The notes: a model not told the origin generated them from the letters alone. DNA of 64,000 nt from Mesorhizobium sp. M2D.F.Ca.ET.226.01.1.1 (GCF_004022705.2 NZ_RZOY02000001.1:378956-442955); one strand, 5' to 3'. Shown: positions 8,211 through 16,395, counted from the stretch's first letter. Program-made: numbers and translations.

Positions 8211-8424
8211 GCGAATTGGAGAGTGAACAGAAGCCGATCCTGGTCATCTGTCACGTTCATGATCCCGGCGTCATGTGCTCCCAGAATGACTGTTTGCTGT
8301 CGTTTATCATCTCGCCTGCGGCGCGCACGGCTTCCAACCGCGCGGCATCCAGATCGGGCAGATCCACGCCTTCGTCGTCAGAGTTAAATGTGCCGTTGTC
8401 GACGTGGCAATAGTAGATGGGCAT
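8211..8424 (-). pseudogene. DUF6894 family protein, frameshifted
   Basis: From the ATG at 8424: MPIYYCHVDNGTFNSDDEGV, then DLPDLDAARLEAVRAAGEMI, then NDSKQSFWEH. This is the typical DUF6894 beginning (a His-Val-Asp strand and a DLPDLxAAR helix). The first frame stops at 8257. The expected last strand, MNVTDDQDRLLFTLQF, follows in the next frame, so one base appears to be missing near 8268. These ~75-residue rhizobial proteins have no known function. Confidence 0.65.
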
Positions 8425-8808
8425 GCTGCTGGGGCCTTGTTGGACCGGAGAACAACTCTCGACTGACGACTTGATTCGCTTCGGCCCCGTTCACAACGGG
8501 AGATCGACGCGGCGGTCGTCCGGCCACCAGGGCTAGCGATTTTTTCACGGTCTGTTCAACCAGTCGGCGGTTGAAACATTGTATTCAGCTGTATGGGACC
8601 TTGGGTAAGGGCGGTGTCGGCAGCATTGCCAGCTTTTTTCGGTTCGAAATGAGACAGCATGAGTTCCCGTCGCCATCGAGTGTTGGCACAATCCGTTGCA
8701 GGGCCGAAGCATTTTTCTGATTCGAAGGCCTCCCGTACTCGGTAACCGACAGCTCGTACCCGCCCCCCAAAGGCCGTCGGTTGCCACTCTTCTTGCGACT
8801 CCGCCGCT
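8425..8808. other. Intergenic stretch without a supported gene
   Basis: Overlapping minus-strand frames of 60-110 codons exist (for example 8585-8770) but none has a convincing start or recognisable motif. Nothing else seen. Confidence 0.35.
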
Positions 8809-9006
8809 TTATGGCAAGTGAGGCGCGTCCCCATCGATGATGAGACGCTCATGCTCCAAGAACGAATGCCAAACCACCTGCCGCGCGTCACGTTCATCCA
8901 CCATCTGGCCGCACCGCGGGCAGCGGTAGAAATACTCGCTTTCGTGCTCGCAAATTTTCCCGTTCAGATGAGGTTCGAATGCGCCGAGCTCCGAAAGCTT
9001 GGTCAC
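8809..9006 (-). CDS. Small protein with a CxxC motif
   Basis: 65 residues: MTKLSELGAFEPHLNGKICE, then a C-terminal half with YFYRCPRCGQMVDERDARQV and VWHSFLEHERL. The CPRC pair with the downstream His residues could form a small metal site. Translation probably starts at a GTG (9006), whose GTGA overlaps the TGA of the preceding gene, so it is translationally coupled to it. No family assigned. Confidence 0.55.
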   Translation of the reverse strand: MTKLSELGAFEPHLNGKICEHESEYFYRCPRCGQMVDERDARQVVWHSFLEHERLIIDGDAPHLP

Positions 9007-9314
9007 GTCGCCTTGTCCACCAGCGGCGCCTTGCGCTTCGGCGGCGCATAGCGCATCACGAGCCTGAGAGTGTCGGCATTCAAAGTGACCGGCACGCCAA
9101 GGTTGCCGGTGAGCTTGCCGGCTTCCGCGTCGACAAAGGTGACATCACCCACCAGCTCGATGGGTTGACCCTTCGCCACCGTGGCAGTTTCGACAATCGA
9201 ATGAGGGTGACCATAGGAGGGTCTTGAGACGCTCACACGGTCCTCGGTGACGCGCCCGCGCACGGTCGCGGTGATGGCGGCTTCATCGCCGATATTGAAT
9301 GAGCCCTTCGCCAT
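9003..9314 (-). CDS. Hypothetical beta-rich protein
   Basis: 103 residues: MAKGSFNIGDEAAITATVRG, RVTEDRVSVSRPSYGHPHSI, VETATVAKGQPIELVGDVTF, ending in a lysine-rich tail. Alternating hydrophobic residues suggest a small beta-barrel, with no signal peptide. First gene of a two-gene unit with 8809-9006 (4-base overlap). Function unknown. Confidence 0.6.
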   Translation of the reverse strand: MAKGSFNIGDEAAITATVRGRVTEDRVSVSRPSYGHPHSIVETATVAKGQPIELVGDVTFVDAEAGKLTGNLGVPVTLNADTLRLVMRYAPPKRKAPLVDKAT

Positions 9315-9820
9315 AAAAAGAGTCTGGAGCGGGCAGCGGGTTAGTCAAGCGATCGCTAATGGAACATCACCCGCAGGATAAGGTTGAACAAACAGGTGGC
9401 GGGCGGACGGGCTGCTTGCATCATTGGGATCTGCGGGATCTGCTGAAAATCATCTATTGCCTCGGGTCCCGCGCCGCCGGCCGAGACCATCGGAACCTGC
9501 AGTTCACTAGGCATGCCACGCCCGAGAAGCGCAAGGGCTGGACGCCTTGTGCTTAAACGGGGGCCGGCCGATAGAGTCAGGTCAGGGACGGCTACCGGGC
9601 CGATTTCCGGCGGGACCTGAAGAGGGGACCCGAAGAATCCCGCCTTTGGCAACACCGGATTTGTATCACGTTCGCCAAGGGCCACCGTCGTGCGAACGAA
9701 CGATCGCGACCTCGCGGTCGTAGGGTTCCTGTTCGGCCGCTGTCTCGGACAACGCGTATCAGCCTGGGACATTACCTCGGCATCGATTTTGCTTCGCATT
9801 CTCATCGGCGGAGCGAGACG
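9315..9820. other. 500-base stretch without a convincing gene
   Basis: The largest frame (minus strand, 9356-9805, 149 codons) is Pro/Arg-rich, lacks a ribosome site and has no domain-like pattern, so I leave it out. Nothing else recognised. Confidence 0.4.
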
Positions 9821-10054
9821 ATGGGATTTTCACCAGACCTGCACGATTCTGACATGAATTTCCGTTGCCCCGGATGCGAAAGAGCAGTGGTCCGAAAAGG
9901 GTTATGGATCAAGAGCGCCAAGGTCTTCGTCTGCGACACTTGTAACACGCAAACCCCGCTTACCTACGGGCTCAAGCTCGCCATCTTTGATGCGCATCTG
10001 CACTCCAATGACCCGCTTATTTTGTCAGCGTATAAAAACTCCAGACGGCAATGA
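9821..10054 (+). CDS. Small zinc-ribbon-like protein
   Basis: 77 residues with two cysteine pairs: FRCPGCERAVVRKGLWIKSA and FVCDTCNTQTPLTYGLKLAI. The CPGC...CDTC pattern is a treble-clef or zinc-ribbon arrangement. The start at 9821 has GGCGGAGCGAGACG upstream; a second ATG at 9854 is possible. Similar rhizobial proteins are annotated only as hypothetical. Nucleic-acid or protein binding is a guess from the fold. Confidence 0.6.
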   Translation: MGFSPDLHDSDMNFRCPGCERAVVRKGLWIKSAKVFVCDTCNTQTPLTYGLKLAIFDAHLHSNDPLILSAYKNSRRQ

Positions 10055-10164
10055 TGAGATTGTTCCTTCTGGCCAACCACATCTTGCAGATAAGGACGCC
10101 GGCGAGCGCAATGACGGCGCGCCTGGTGCTCTAAGGCTCGCTGAACTTACCGGTGGATATCTGA

Positions 10165-10383
10165 TTACAGAACCGGGCGGTTTGGCCTCCTCGGCCGCGG
10201 CAAGCTTTGGCACGGATTCGCGGCCAATGCGGCGAAGCGCCAATCTCTCAGGCCCAGGGGTTTCCCCGCGTCCGCTGCCAGCCCCGCATGGGGATCCTGT
10301 TGACCAACGGTCGCTTGGCGGTTCTTCGCAGCAATCAGGTAGTCGGCTCTGTTCGTGCGGTAGTCTTCATTTTTTGCAGACAT
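10165..10383 (-). CDS. Possible small protein with strong ribosome site
   Basis: 72 codons from an ATG at 10383 directly preceded by GGGAGGAAACG, one of the better ribosome sites in this stretch. The start MSAKNEDYRTNRADYLIAAK looks protein-like, but the second half is Pro/Arg-rich and may be out-of-frame read-through of a damaged gene. No family recognised. Confidence 0.3.
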   Translation of the reverse strand: MSAKNEDYRTNRADYLIAAKNRQATVGQQDPHAGLAADAGKPLGLRDWRFAALAANPCQSLPRPRRPNRPVL

Positions 10384-10443
10384 CGTTTCCTCCCGGATTC
10401 CGCAGGCATGGCCCTCCTTCTGGCCTGACGGGGGCCACACTAA

Positions 10444-10504
10444 GCTGCCGATATATCGCGCGAGTCCACCAATTGAGGATTGTGTAGAACGATATATCCG
10501 GGCA
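10444..10504. repeat. Inverted repeat around GATATATCG
   Basis: CTGCCGATATATCG (10444-10457) faces CGATATATCCGGGCAG (10489-10504), an imperfect inverted repeat with about 31 bases between the arms. It could be an operator pair or the edge of a lost element. The surrounding 10385-10990 holds no other supported gene apart from the parB leader. Confidence 0.3.
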
Positions 10505-10991
10505 GCGGCTCGATCAGAGGCAGTCTGGCTGCGCAGCCCGTCTGTCGTTCAGCCGCACAGGATGGTAGTTGAGCGCCGACGACCAGCTTTTGAGGCCGCA
10601 GCATACGGCGCCCTTCGCCGGGGGCTGTCGGTCCCGCATCCCGCCTGACGGCGGCGCTATGCTGATGCTCCTACGGCTGCCCTGTTGAACCGGTCTCAGG
10701 GCCACGAACTTTCTCCAGCACCGAACTGACTTGGTCCCGCTGACGGGCATTTCGGTGCTTCCGCCTTGTACGCCCTTGTTTGCTTTGGTCGCGAGAGAGG
10801 CGCGCGGCCCTCTCTCCCCGCAAGCCCCGCCGGCGGTCTCCCCGATCTTCCTTCGCTTGCTCCGTGCAGAGTCGGGTGATCCCCCTCCGCCGCCGGGGCT
10901 TGCCTCCCTCACTCCCGCTGCTCGCCGCTGGGCAGAGGTTCAGGGGGCCTGAACCTCAGGACGACCCCTGAAAGCAACAAGGAGCAAGACC

Positions 10992-11060
10992 ATGACCACG
11001 ACTGAAACCACCATTCCGCTCGGCAAGCTGGTGCCGAGCAAATCCAACGTGCGGCGCATC
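10992..11060 (+). pseudogene. ParB-like partition gene, N-terminal fragment
   Basis: From an ATG at 10992 with AAGGAGCAAGACC upstream: MTTTETTIPLGKLVPSKSNV, then RR. This is the characteristic beginning of ParB/RepB/Spo0J-family proteins carried on rhizobial plasmids and integrative elements, where LxxLxPSxxNVRR starts the ParB N-domain. After about 23 codons the sequence changes to an unrelated gene running the other way. Only the leader and N-terminus remain, so this is a deletion or recombination scar. Confidence 0.6.
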
Positions 11061-11246
11061 CTCTTCCACTGTCACCTGCCACGCGCCGTTAACGTGCCGG
11101 ATAGCGACGGAGCCTGGCCGCGACCCGGGGGGACGCGTCTCCGCTAAGAGCTTCCGGGAGCGATCAATCGGCGCTCGGCTCACATCGAGGACCTTCCTGT
11201 CGTGAGACGACTGCAGCGGGCGCGGGTTATGGGGATCCTCTGGCAT
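11060..11246 (-). pseudogene. Small hypothetical gene truncated at the parB junction
   Basis: Minus-strand frame from an ATG at 11246: MPEDPHNPRPLQSSHDRKVL, DVSRAPIDRSRKLLAETRPP, RPGSVAIRHVNGAWQVTVEE. Protein-like up to about 11060; beyond that the frame only reads the reverse of the parB fragment. It is probably a real small gene that lost its 3' end in the same event. Family unknown. Confidence 0.4.
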
Positions 11247-11350
11247 GTCTCCGGTCTCTCACAGACGGGAGCTCAGTCGGCGTCTCTCAGCCGTCGAGGT
11301 CTGGTCACTCCGTTGTCGACGATGCGATCTTAATAGCACCGCGGGGCGGA

Positions 11351-11376
11351 GGAACAAACATGGCCGCGCCGCCGTT
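11351..11376 (+). promoter_or_regulatory. EcfG-like promoter
   Basis: GGAAC (11351-11355), 17 bases, CGTT (11373-11376): a full match to the general-stress consensus with the longer allowed spacer, 55 bases before the small gene at 11432. Confidence 0.55.
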
Positions 11377-11431
11377 TCTGCGGAAATGCTAAAATAAGGT
11401 TCGATTCGTCTGGAATGCGTGGGAGGTTCTG

Positions 11432-11611
11432 ATGCATCCGGATGTCAAACTCGAGAACTTGCGGTTCGCGTCGGCGATGCTGAAGGAAATCCGCAAGAGG
11501 ACGAGTGCTGCGGGCGAGAACTTGCTGAGCTATCTCATCGACGCGGCCTCAACCGAAGCTGACGAGCGGGTCCGGGCCATTCAGTCTGAAATCAAGGGTC
11601 GGCTATCCTGA
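11432..11611 (+). CDS. 59-residue hypothetical protein
   Basis: MHPDVKLENLRFASAMLKEI, then RKRTSAAGENLLSYLIDAAS and a charged tail. Helical and soluble. GGGAGG lies 6 bases before the ATG, and an EcfG-like promoter (11351-11376) lies upstream, so a stress-induced small protein is likely. No family name recognised. Confidence 0.6.
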   Translation: MHPDVKLENLRFASAMLKEIRKRTSAAGENLLSYLIDAASTEADERVRAIQSEIKGRLS

Positions 11612-11672
11612 AGCTGCCGTGTCAGCCGGCGAAAACTGTCCCGCACCCGAGGCGCCAAGGAGAGAGACGCAC

Positions 11673-11906
11673 ATGCGAGGCATTAAAACCACCGGGGCAG
11701 GCTGGGAGGACGCTTACGATCCAGTCGAATTTGCCGAAAAGCACGGGCTCACTCTCGGTCAGGCCAAAATCATCCTGAATTCGAACGGCCCCTCCCGGCA
11801 CACGTGCGATATGGCGGCGGTGGCGTTCCGGCGCGCGCTCGAGTTGAAGCGCCCGAGACCGCTCCCGGCCAAGCGGCGGCGAAACGGTGGTGCGGAAGGG
11901 CCCTAA
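11673..11906 (+). CDS. Small hypothetical protein, DUF3606-like helix-turn region
   Basis: 77 residues from MRGIKTTGAGWEDAYDPVEF. The segment AEKHGLTLGQAKIILNSNGP resembles the short helical DUF3606-type module (a KHGxTxxQAxxII pattern); the tail is basic (LKRPRPLPAKRRR). The start is chosen for AAGGAG 12 bases upstream. Function unknown. Confidence 0.5.
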   Translation: MRGIKTTGAGWEDAYDPVEFAEKHGLTLGQAKIILNSNGPSRHTCDMAAVAFRRALELKRPRPLPAKRRRNGGAEGP

Positions 11907-12151
11907 CGGCCAGGCGGAGTGTCGACGATCATCTCGACCAGCCGATGTTCCTCGGTCACACCCGCACGGTACAGTGCGATGATCCGCATCGCCCGGAGTT
12001 CACGGTCGCCCTCGGTTTCGGTGCGAGCCGCACTGCGCTGGAACACACGATTGAGCAGTGAGAGCTCATCAGGGTCGAAAATTCCTTGCTGAACATGACC
12101 ACTTTCCCCGCCGCGTCCAGGACAGCAGGATTCCGCTAAACGGCGTGGCGG

Positions 12152-12322
12152 TCAATGCCGCTTTTTGAGGAAGCGGGCTTCCCGGAGCAGCGACTCCCAG
12201 TCCGTGCCGATCAGCCTTACCAGTTCGCTTGCCTGCTGTTCAGTAATCCCCGCCTCTCTGACCAGCTTCGCGATGAGGCTTTCATCGGTCTGTTGGCCGT
12301 TGCCTTTACGGTCGTCCGTCAT
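12152..12322 (-). CDS. Small hypothetical protein
   Basis: 56 residues: MTDDRKGNGQQTDESLIAKL, then VREAGITEQQASELVRLIGT, then DWESLLREARFLKKRH. The ATG at 12322 is preceded by GAGGAGGTCAAC. The helix GITEQQASELVRLIG followed by a Trp is recurrent in short rhizobial proteins of unknown role, similar in build to the gene at 11673. Confidence 0.55.
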   Translation of the reverse strand: MTDDRKGNGQQTDESLIAKLVREAGITEQQASELVRLIGTDWESLLREARFLKKRH

Positions 12323-12501
12323 GTTGACCTCCTCGCCATCAACCTTGGGCATCGGCCAGGTTTCCTGCGATCGGGCAGCCTGGTGATCCTGACCTTGGAA
12401 ATCGCAATCGCTGAAGAGGATGGCCGCCCGGCCGACCTCAGTCTTTACCACTGGCTTCACGGCATCATGATCAGGCACTTGAACTGAGAGCAGGCCGCTG
12501 G

Positions 12502-13095
12502 CTATGGGCTCTCGGGGCGCACGGTCTCGACGGATAACGCGCCGGCCGGCAGAGGACGCAGCAGCTCACCTTCCGGTTTCGTTAGGTTCAGCCAGGCCGC
12601 CCAGTGCTGGGGCCGGAGGACAACCACCTGCCGGTTGTGATAGGGCGCCACGTCGGAGCCGGGCTCGGTGGTCAGCATGGTGAAGGTTGGCGGCTTGTTG
12701 CCGACCGCTTCACGCCAGAGCCCGGCGATCGCCATGAACGGCGCACCCGTTAGCGTGAAGCGGTGTTTGGCCTTCGGATATCGGGCGCCGGTGAATTCGA
12801 AGAACGCCGAGGCTGGAATCAGACAGCGCTTGGTGGCGGCGAAGCGCCGGCCCTCGGAGCGGAAGTTGAAGACAGGCCCGCCCTTGGGACTCCCCGGGGG
12901 AAAGCCGAAGGTCATTGCGGCGAGCTCGACCGCGTCTCCCGCGGCGCGCATGACGGGCGCCGGGTCGTTGATGCGGATGTCGTCAGCCTGGGGCAGGTCG
13001 AGCTCGGTTTGGTGGCTCGGGATTCTGAGGGCCAACTCGGCCATCATCCGGCAGTATTCCGCCCAGGCGATATGCTGCTCATAATCGTTACACAT
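12502..13095 (-). CDS. SOS response-associated peptidase (SRAP, YedK/HMCES family)
   Basis: 197 residues, normal for the family. The catalytic Cys2 is present (MCNDYEQHIAWAEYC), with the active-site Asn in VFNFRSEGRRF, the Glu in ASAFFEFTGARYP and the His in DVAPYHNRQVVVL. SRAP proteins form a thiazolidine crosslink with abasic sites in single-stranded DNA and so protect them. Cytoplasmic, single gene, no partner visible. All four key positions are intact, so it should be functional. Confidence 0.9.
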   Translation of the reverse strand: MCNDYEQHIAWAEYCRMMAELALRIPSHQTELDLPQADDIRINDPAPVMRAAGDAVELAAMTFGFPPGSPKGGPVFNFRSEGRRFAATKRCLIPASAFFEFTGARYPKAKHRFTLTGAPFMAIAGLWREAVGNKPPTFTMLTTEPGSDVAPYHNRQVVVLRPQHWAAWLNLTKPEGELLRPLPAGALSVETVRPESP

Positions 13096-13263
13096 GCGAA
13101 CCCCTCAGGAGCCACGATACGCTCATCGAGCGGATTGAGGCGGGCCAAGCAATCAGCCACTCAATTCGCGTTGGCGGTTTCGGTTCCGGGGCCGTTTTCC
13201 CTGACGATCGGAACAAGTAAAGCGCATCCGGGGTTGATGGCTGCAACTGCGTTGGAGGGCACA

Positions 13264-13467
13264 TTGAAGAGCTACATCGTTGAAATCATGTCGGGTGGGA
13301 GCGCGACATCCCACCAGATCGCCGCTGCAGAGACGCCCTTGCAGGCAGCGCGCGCAGCCACTGGCCGCGACGTCTGGGACAGGCGCGAAGAGACGACATG
13401 GGTCCGCGTGACGGACGAGGCCGATGGGGTCGTCTATTCGTTCGCGTTCAGAATGCCGGGAACCTGA
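13264..13467 (+). CDS. Small hypothetical protein
   Basis: 67 residues: MKSYIVEIMSGGSATSHQIA, then AAETPLQAARAATGRDVWDR, then WVRVTDEADGVVYSFAFRM. Start probably TTG at 13264, because GGAGGGCACA lies directly upstream; an ATG at 13237 in the same frame lacks a ribosome site. A two-strand, one-helix build is likely. Similar small proteins occur in rhizobia without known function. Confidence 0.55.
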   Translation: MKSYIVEIMSGGSATSHQIAAAETPLQAARAATGRDVWDRREETTWVRVTDEADGVVYSFAFRMPGT

Positions 13468-13501
13468 GTGCCGTTCGCTCAATGGCTGTAAGGGCCGAAC
13501 T

Positions 13502-14105
13502 CTACAGCGCGTGCAGGTAGGCGGGGTCGAATTCAGCGATTTCCTTCAGGGCATGGGGATGGAGAATGCGGACGTGCCGATGCTGAAATTCGATCAGCTC
13601 TCTGCGCGGAAGCTCCATCAGCATGCGGTTCGCGTGCACGATTGATAGCCCGCAGGCGTCCGCGAAGTCGCTTTGTGTCAATGGCAGCTCGAAGCGACCA
13701 TTCTCCACCAGGCCGACCATCTGAAGCCGCGCCGCCAGTTCGCAAAAGAGGTGGGCCAGGCGAGCCAATGCCTGGCGAGCTCCGAGGTTTTCGAGCCACT
13801 CCTGAGAGATGCGGCCTGGATCAGCGTTTCGCGCCAGAACGCATTCGCCAGTTTCGGCGAGGCCGCAATCAGGCTCCTGAGGTGGGCGTGGGTCACGAAG
13901 GCGACGGTCGACCGTCCGACGCCGCAGAGATCATGCTCCATCACGGGCAGATGCAAGGTATGAGATTAGGCATGTCGCCGGGGACGTAGAAGGAGGAGAT
14001 CTGGTTTCGTCCGGAAACGACCCGCTGGCGGGCGAGGAATCCGGCCATGACGACGGCGCAGCTTTGCGGCCGGTCGCCTTGCCGGAACACCACCGCGGCG
14101 GGCAT
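13502..14105 (-). pseudogene. Crp/Fnr-family regulator broken by frameshifts
   Basis: Three frames together give a Crp/Fnr protein. From about 14105: VVFRQGDRPQSCAVVMAGFL, then NQISSFYVPGDMPNL (cyclic-nucleotide-binding fold). Next frame: LHLPVMEHDLCGVGRSTVAF, then KLANAFWRETLIQAAS. Next frame: EWLENLGARQALARLAHLFC, then the winged helix LPLTQSDFADACGLSIVHAN, RMLMELPRRELIEFQ. Breaks lie near 13948 and 13800, and the first ~30 residues are missing. Intact relatives control stress or respiration genes. Confidence 0.75.
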
Positions 14106-14200
14106 TCCGCCTTATGCGCAACATTGGGCGCCAGTCTGTGGTAAGAGGGCAGGGGGCTTGCGGTCAATTTGGCGCTGAAGGAGCGCGCGGAGGACCCGCC

Positions 14201-14488
14201 ATGCCGGACGAAACGCTACCCCGCCGCGAGCACCGGCAGCGGGTGCTGAAGGGCGCAGCGATCATTACCAGCATCACCAACTCGGAAATCAGCTGCAGCA
14301 TCCGCAATCAGCACGCGGGCGGTGCCGAGTTGAAGGTGCCGGTGGAGGCCAGGGTGCCCCCGGAATTTCTGCTGTACGTGCCGGTCGACGGGGTCGCCTA
14401 CCGGTGCGTGATGCGGTGGCGGAAGAACGAGCGGATCGGCGTTCAATTTACCGGCACCGAGACCAAGCCCAGGCTTCACTACGGCTGA
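14201..14488 (+). CDS. PilZ-domain-like protein
   Basis: 95 residues: MPDETLPRREHRQRVLKGAA, then a beta-rich part with SITNSEISCSIRNQHAGGAE and CVMRWRKNERIGVQFTGTET. The RREHRxRVLKxA start and the W-R-x-N-x-x-x-G-V-x-F end are typical of short alphaproteobacterial PilZ proteins that bind cyclic di-GMP through the N-terminal Arg-rich loop. GGAGG lies 7 bases upstream. Confidence 0.75.
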   Translation: MPDETLPRREHRQRVLKGAAIITSITNSEISCSIRNQHAGGAELKVPVEARVPPEFLLYVPVDGVAYRCVMRWRKNERIGVQFTGTETKPRLHYG

Positions 14489-14528
14489 CAGATCGGCAAT
14501 ATGTGGCTTCCAGTGACCGGATAGCGCC

Positions 14529-14618
14529 ATGAACAAGACCGCGGTAGGGGTGTGTGGGATCATCGCGATTTTGATCGTCTTATATGTCCTCCAGCACAAT
14601 GGATTGATCAGGTTCTGA
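14529..14618 (+). CDS. 29-residue single-pass membrane peptide
   Basis: MNKTAVGVCGIIAILIVLYV followed by LQHNGLIRF: a short positive start, one membrane helix and a small tail. Not long enough for standard gene calling. It follows the PilZ-like gene by 40 bases. The ribosome site is weak, so expression is uncertain. Confidence 0.4.
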   Translation: MNKTAVGVCGIIAILIVLYVLQHNGLIRF

Positions 14619-14768
14619 CGCCAGCGAAGTTTTGGCCCTGAGCGTACTCTTCCCGCAGCGGCGAATGGGCTGTGCCTCAAACCACCTGTGGATAGTAACC
14701 CCGCATTCACCGCGACGTCAGGATGCCTGTTGAGCCATCCAGCGCTCGGCGGGCACGGAGGAGGCCTC

Positions 14769-14842
14769 GACCTCGTGGCGGAACGGTTACGCCGCGGACC
14801 GCAAGTCCGCGCATCCTGGTTCGCACGCGACGCATCCTCGCC
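14769..14842 (+). pseudogene. tRNA-Cys-like relic
   Basis: The stretch TGGCGGAACGGTTACGCC reproduces the D-arm of rhizobial tRNA-Cys. It is followed by a perfect anticodon stem GCGGA/TCCGC with GCA at 14801-14803 and a GGTTCG T-loop start. The residue before the anticodon is C instead of the universal T, the T-stem (cctgg against gcgac) does not pair, and no matching acceptor stem is visible. I take it as a decayed tRNA-Cys copy, not a working tRNA. Confidence 0.5.
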
Positions 14843-15000
14843 GCCGTCGGAAACGATCGCCAGCAATAGCCGGCGAGGGGCTCCGCCCCGGCGTTGGGAC
14901 CGCGACTGCATGCTTTGGTTGGGGAAAAAGTCGCGCCTTTAACGTGGGTTAGGGCGGAACAATTATCATTTGAGGTTAGAGGCCCACGGAGACGCCGCGG

Positions 15001-15396
15001 ATGCCCGAGCTGTACGCCGGGGCCACCCGGACGCCGACGACGTTTCCGGTGCAATACATTAAAGCCAACGTGCCTCAGGCTTGGGCCGCCGGCTCCTGCT
15101 TCGCTTTCTTGCAGGCGATGCTTGGCTTCCAGCCTGACGCTCCCAATGGCAAGCTGTACCTAGATCCCCAGCTTCCCGAATGGCTTCCGGAACTCACCCT
15201 GAAGGACATGTGGGTCTGCGGCAAACGATTGGCTATCCGGATCTGGCGTGAGGGCACAGAGACTCGTTGGGAGGTCATCAGAGGCGACGCTACCATGGTG
15301 GTGCCGCGATGCTGCGCCACAGGCCCACGCTTGCTTGAAGTCGCCCTGAGACCAATTGTCTTCCCAGTGGTTTGTGATTTATCAGAGGTCACGTAA
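15001..15396 (+). pseudogene. C-terminal fragment of an amylo-alpha-1,6-glucosidase-like protein
   Basis: The frame begins MPELYAGATRTPTTFPVQYI, then KANVPQAWAAGSCFAFLQAM, then GKLYLDPQLPEWLPELTLKD. These are the last ~100 residues of debranching-enzyme-like glycosidases, where RxPELYAG closes the alpha/alpha barrel. The several hundred residues that should precede it are absent: 14619-15000 holds only the tRNA-like relic and a GGGGC-TCC-GCCCC hairpin. Homology fades near 15290, close to a transposase remnant. Not functional. Confidence 0.6.
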
Positions 15397-15580
15397 GGAA
15401 CCCTTACGCCGATCAGCGACTCTCGACAGCACCTCTATGCGTTGAAGCTCGCGTTCGCTCATCAGAACCAATCCCATCAGCTGTCTCCCTCAAAAATGGC
15501 GCCCGTGAGAATGGCATCCAGCAAAGGGAAAGCGACATTCCTACTTTGCAGAAGTGGGACATTTTAACTTTGTGCCTACA
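15382..15580 (-). mobile_element. 5' remnant of an ISNCY/IS1202-like insertion sequence
   Basis: On the minus strand a TGTAGGCACAAAGTTAAAAT terminal sequence (outer end at 15580) leads to an ATG at 15477 with GGGAGACAGCTG upstream and the transposase start MGLVLMSERELQRIEVLSRV, then ADRR. This is the usual beginning of ISNCY-type transposases that carry a helix-turn-helix after this point. After ADRR the frame leaves homology and stops at 15382. Only one end of the element remains. Confidence 0.6.
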
Positions 15581-15684
15581 ACTTAAAGTTGCATAACAAA
15601 CATTATGGAACTTGCGGTAACCAGGCCAGTACACCTGTAACGTTTATTCGGTTAACATTTGGCGTCACCGTTTGCACCGGGCAC

Positions 15685-16395
15685 TCAATTGAGGAGCTTG
15701 CGCACCAATGCAATACGGACAGCGTGTGGCAGATTTATCGCCCCGAGCTTTTCTCGCACATTGTCGAGATGATATTGCACGGTTCTGTGCTCTATTCCGA
15801 GAATGGCAGCAATCTCCGGCATATATTTTCCCAGAGACGACCACGTGAGGCATGCAGCCTCCTGCGTTGTTAGCCGCGTTTCCGTCCTCTCACACTCAGA
15901 CGCGCTTAGCATGCTCAGCTTGATGTGGACGAAAGCCACCGCCGTCGCTGTCCGGTGACTGTCATGTAGGGACGAGATTTCAGTGGACTGACGGGAGGAC
16001 GCCAAGGTGAGCATCGCCACAGTTCCAAAACTCACTTGCAGCGGAATTGTGAGTCCTGACCGAATGCCAAAGTCGGTCGCCTCTGCAACAAACCGCCGCT
16101 CTTCCGGCGATCGTCGCCTTGGATGTAGATCTTCGGTCGACCAGGAAAACGGTGCATTGAGTCGTTTCGCTTTCGTCACCACGGGATCGATGCTGGAGTA
16201 TCGTTTGCGAAAATAGGTCTCTCGCCATTCGGGTGGATAATCGCTCGATACCCCGGCGCCAGTCAGACCGGAATGGAGATATGCGTACCGCTCAAAGCCA
16301 CAATCCACTACAAACTTCTTCAGAGCGTTTCGCACCGCGCGTTCGTCGCGAGCAAGATCGATGGCGTCGATCAAAGCGTGAACTTGTTCGTCCAA
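15685..16395 (-). CDS. LuxR-family quorum-sensing regulator (first of two)
   Basis: About 236 residues if translation starts at TTG 16395 (AGGGG upstream); the frame runs further upstream but then overlaps luxI. The autoinducer-binding domain has the conserved pattern W-x3-Y...DP...W...G in YPPEWRETYFRKRYSSIDPV, APFSW and TDFGIRSGLTIPL. The C-terminal DNA-binding domain reads ACLTWSSLGKYMPEIAAILG, then IEHRTVQYHLDNVREKLGA. The usual REREVL at the start of this domain is changed to TQEAACL. It lies 40 bases downstream of luxI on the same strand. Confidence 0.85.
   Translation of the reverse strand: MDEQVHALIDAIDLARDERAVRNALKKFVVDCGFERYAYLHSGLTGAGVSSDYPPEWRETYFRKRYSSIDPVVTKAKRLNAPFSWSTEDLHPRRRSPEERRFVAEATDFGIRSGLTIPLQVSFGTVAMLTLASSRQSTEISSLHDSHRTATAVAFVHIKLSMLSASECERTETRLTTQEAACLTWSSLGKYMPEIAAILGIEHRTVQYHLDNVREKLGAINLPHAVRIALVRKLLN

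Noticed and set aside
9361..9385. GGAAC-N16-GGTT resembling an EcfG promoter
   Set aside because: No plus-strand gene follows within 430 bases and the -10 is off consensus.
9356..9805. Minus-strand open frame of 149 codons
   Set aside because: Pro/Arg-rich composition, no ribosome site and no recognisable pattern.
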